Positions 13,597 through 13,754 of a DNA stretch of 13,754 nt are shown in pieces. The notes under the pieces are model-generated. The model searched no databases and was not told the DNA's origin. It was given only the letters and a program-made list of their open reading frames with translations. Source of the stretch: UBA6107 sp964533735 (lineage in GTDB: Bacteria > Chloroflexota > Anaerolineae > Anaerolineales > Anaerolineaceae); assembly GCA_964533735.1 (NCBI GenBank), contig CAZHMD010000030.1:1-13754 (forward strand). Reading direction: 5' to 3'. How positions within the stretch are numbered: position 1 is the stretch's first letter; every line of letters begins with the position of its first letter. The position numbers and the translations under genes were made by a program.

Positions 13597-13754
13597 GGGA
13601 GGGACTCGAATTATATCCCCTCATGGGGGCTCTCAACCTGCTTTTCTTTTAAGAAACAAGAGTGCCCCGGGAGGGACTCGAATTATATCCCCTCATGGGG
13701 GCTCTCAACCTACTTTTCTTTTAAGAAACAAGAGTGCCCCGGGAGGGACTCGAA
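13597..13754. repeat. 72-bp tandem repeat, two full copies and a third cut by the window edge
   Basis: Copies start with GGGAGGGACTCGAA at 13597, 13669 and 13741; the third is truncated after 14 bases. The two full copies differ at one base in this window (CCTG versus CCTA, near 13640 and 13712). Each contains the hairpin CCCC-TCAT-GGGG, an imperfect palindrome across the junction (AGTGCCCCGGGAGGGACT) and an A/T-rich TTTTCTTTTAAGAAAC stretch. Confidence 0.93.
13610..13636 (-). promoter_or_regulatory. Promoter-like sequence inside the first 72-bp repeat, facing sulP
   Basis: On the minus strand TTGAGA (13636-13631) is followed by 15 bases and a perfect TATAAT (13615-13610). The spacer is one to two bases short of ideal and is nearly all palindrome (CCCCC-ATGA-GGGG). 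The second repeat copy has the same arrangement at 13682-13708. Confidence 0.35.

Larger units (their letters stand above)
13407..13754. other. 348-base gene-free region upstream of sulP
   Basis: No plausible coding frame is present. In order from the sulP start outward it holds a terminator-like hairpin (13422-13446), a TATAAATGTTTATA palindrome (13461-13474), an AT-rich stretch to about 13550, a 21-nt string (13572-13592) identical to one at 11503-11523, and the 72-bp tandem repeat that leaves the window. Confidence 0.75.

Noticed and set aside
13587..13610. G-quadruplex (GGGGCGGGAGGG)
   Set aside because: Only three G-runs are close together; the next run is too far for a standard four-tract quadruplex. 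The flanking CGAGT/ACTCG makes a simple hairpin equally likely.
13597..13754. CRISPR array
   Set aside because: The 72-bp period has no variable spacers; the copies are identical throughout except for one base, and no cas gene is present.
13597..13754. tRNA genes on the minus strand, suggested by TTCGAGTCCCTCCC and a 72-nt period
   Set aside because: The sequence resembles a T-loop and 3' stem, but the matching T-stem is displaced by seven bases, and there is no matching 5' acceptor strand, D-arm or anticodon arm.

Overview
The window reads as a piece of a bacterial chromosome with moderate-to-high GC genes. The gene repertoire and protein style (a Mo-hydroxylase pair, a pstSCAB operon, GyrA, a BirA lacking the HTH domain, a 112-residue protein of a type I associate with Chloroflexota) suggest Chloroflexota, probably Anaerolineae. 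That placement is inference from remembered family resemblance, not a database result. I see no phage, transposase, CRISPR, rRNA or tRNA genes.

Layout. (1) 1-2862, plus strand: a molybdenum-cofactor subunit followed one base later by a [2Fe-2S] subunit of a xanthine-dehydrogenase-family hydroxylase; a possible upstream partner gene is cut by the left edge. (2) 2867-2898: a bidirectional terminator shared with the converging phosphate operon. (3) 2897-6324, minus strand: pstS-pstC-pstA-pstB, tightly packed, with 4-nt start/stop overlaps at the first two junctions and a 4-nt gap at the third; no phoU is present. (4) 6325-6491: a divergent promoter region. (5) 6492-8954, plus strand: gyrA, ended by a second bidirectional terminator at 9002-9028. 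(6) 9048-10565, minus strand: a small single-pass membrane protein downstream of birA, with an Hsp20 gene further upstream and a hairpin between hsp20 and birA. (7) 10717-11055, plus strand: a conserved-looking 112-aa protein of unknown function. (8) 11056-11744: a 689-base AT-rich gene-free stretch with several palindromes and a 26-bp tandem repeat. (9) 11745-13406, minus strand: a SulP anion transporter with a STAS domain. (10) 13407-13754: a gene-free sulP upstream region with a terminator-like hairpin close before the start codon and a 72-bp tandem repeat running off the right edge.

The coding genes are intact and mostly ordinary housekeeping or transport. The unusual material is noncoding and surrounds sulP. 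Related repeat pieces lie on both sides of the gene, including an identical 21-nt string. The 72-bp unit carries a promoter-like sequence pointing at sulP in each complete copy, and an intrinsic-terminator shape sits between those and the sulP ribosome binding site. Smaller oddities are a PstB whose Q-loop glutamine is serine, a GyrA with Met at the quinolone-determining Ser83 position, and a pstS start that may be leaderless.
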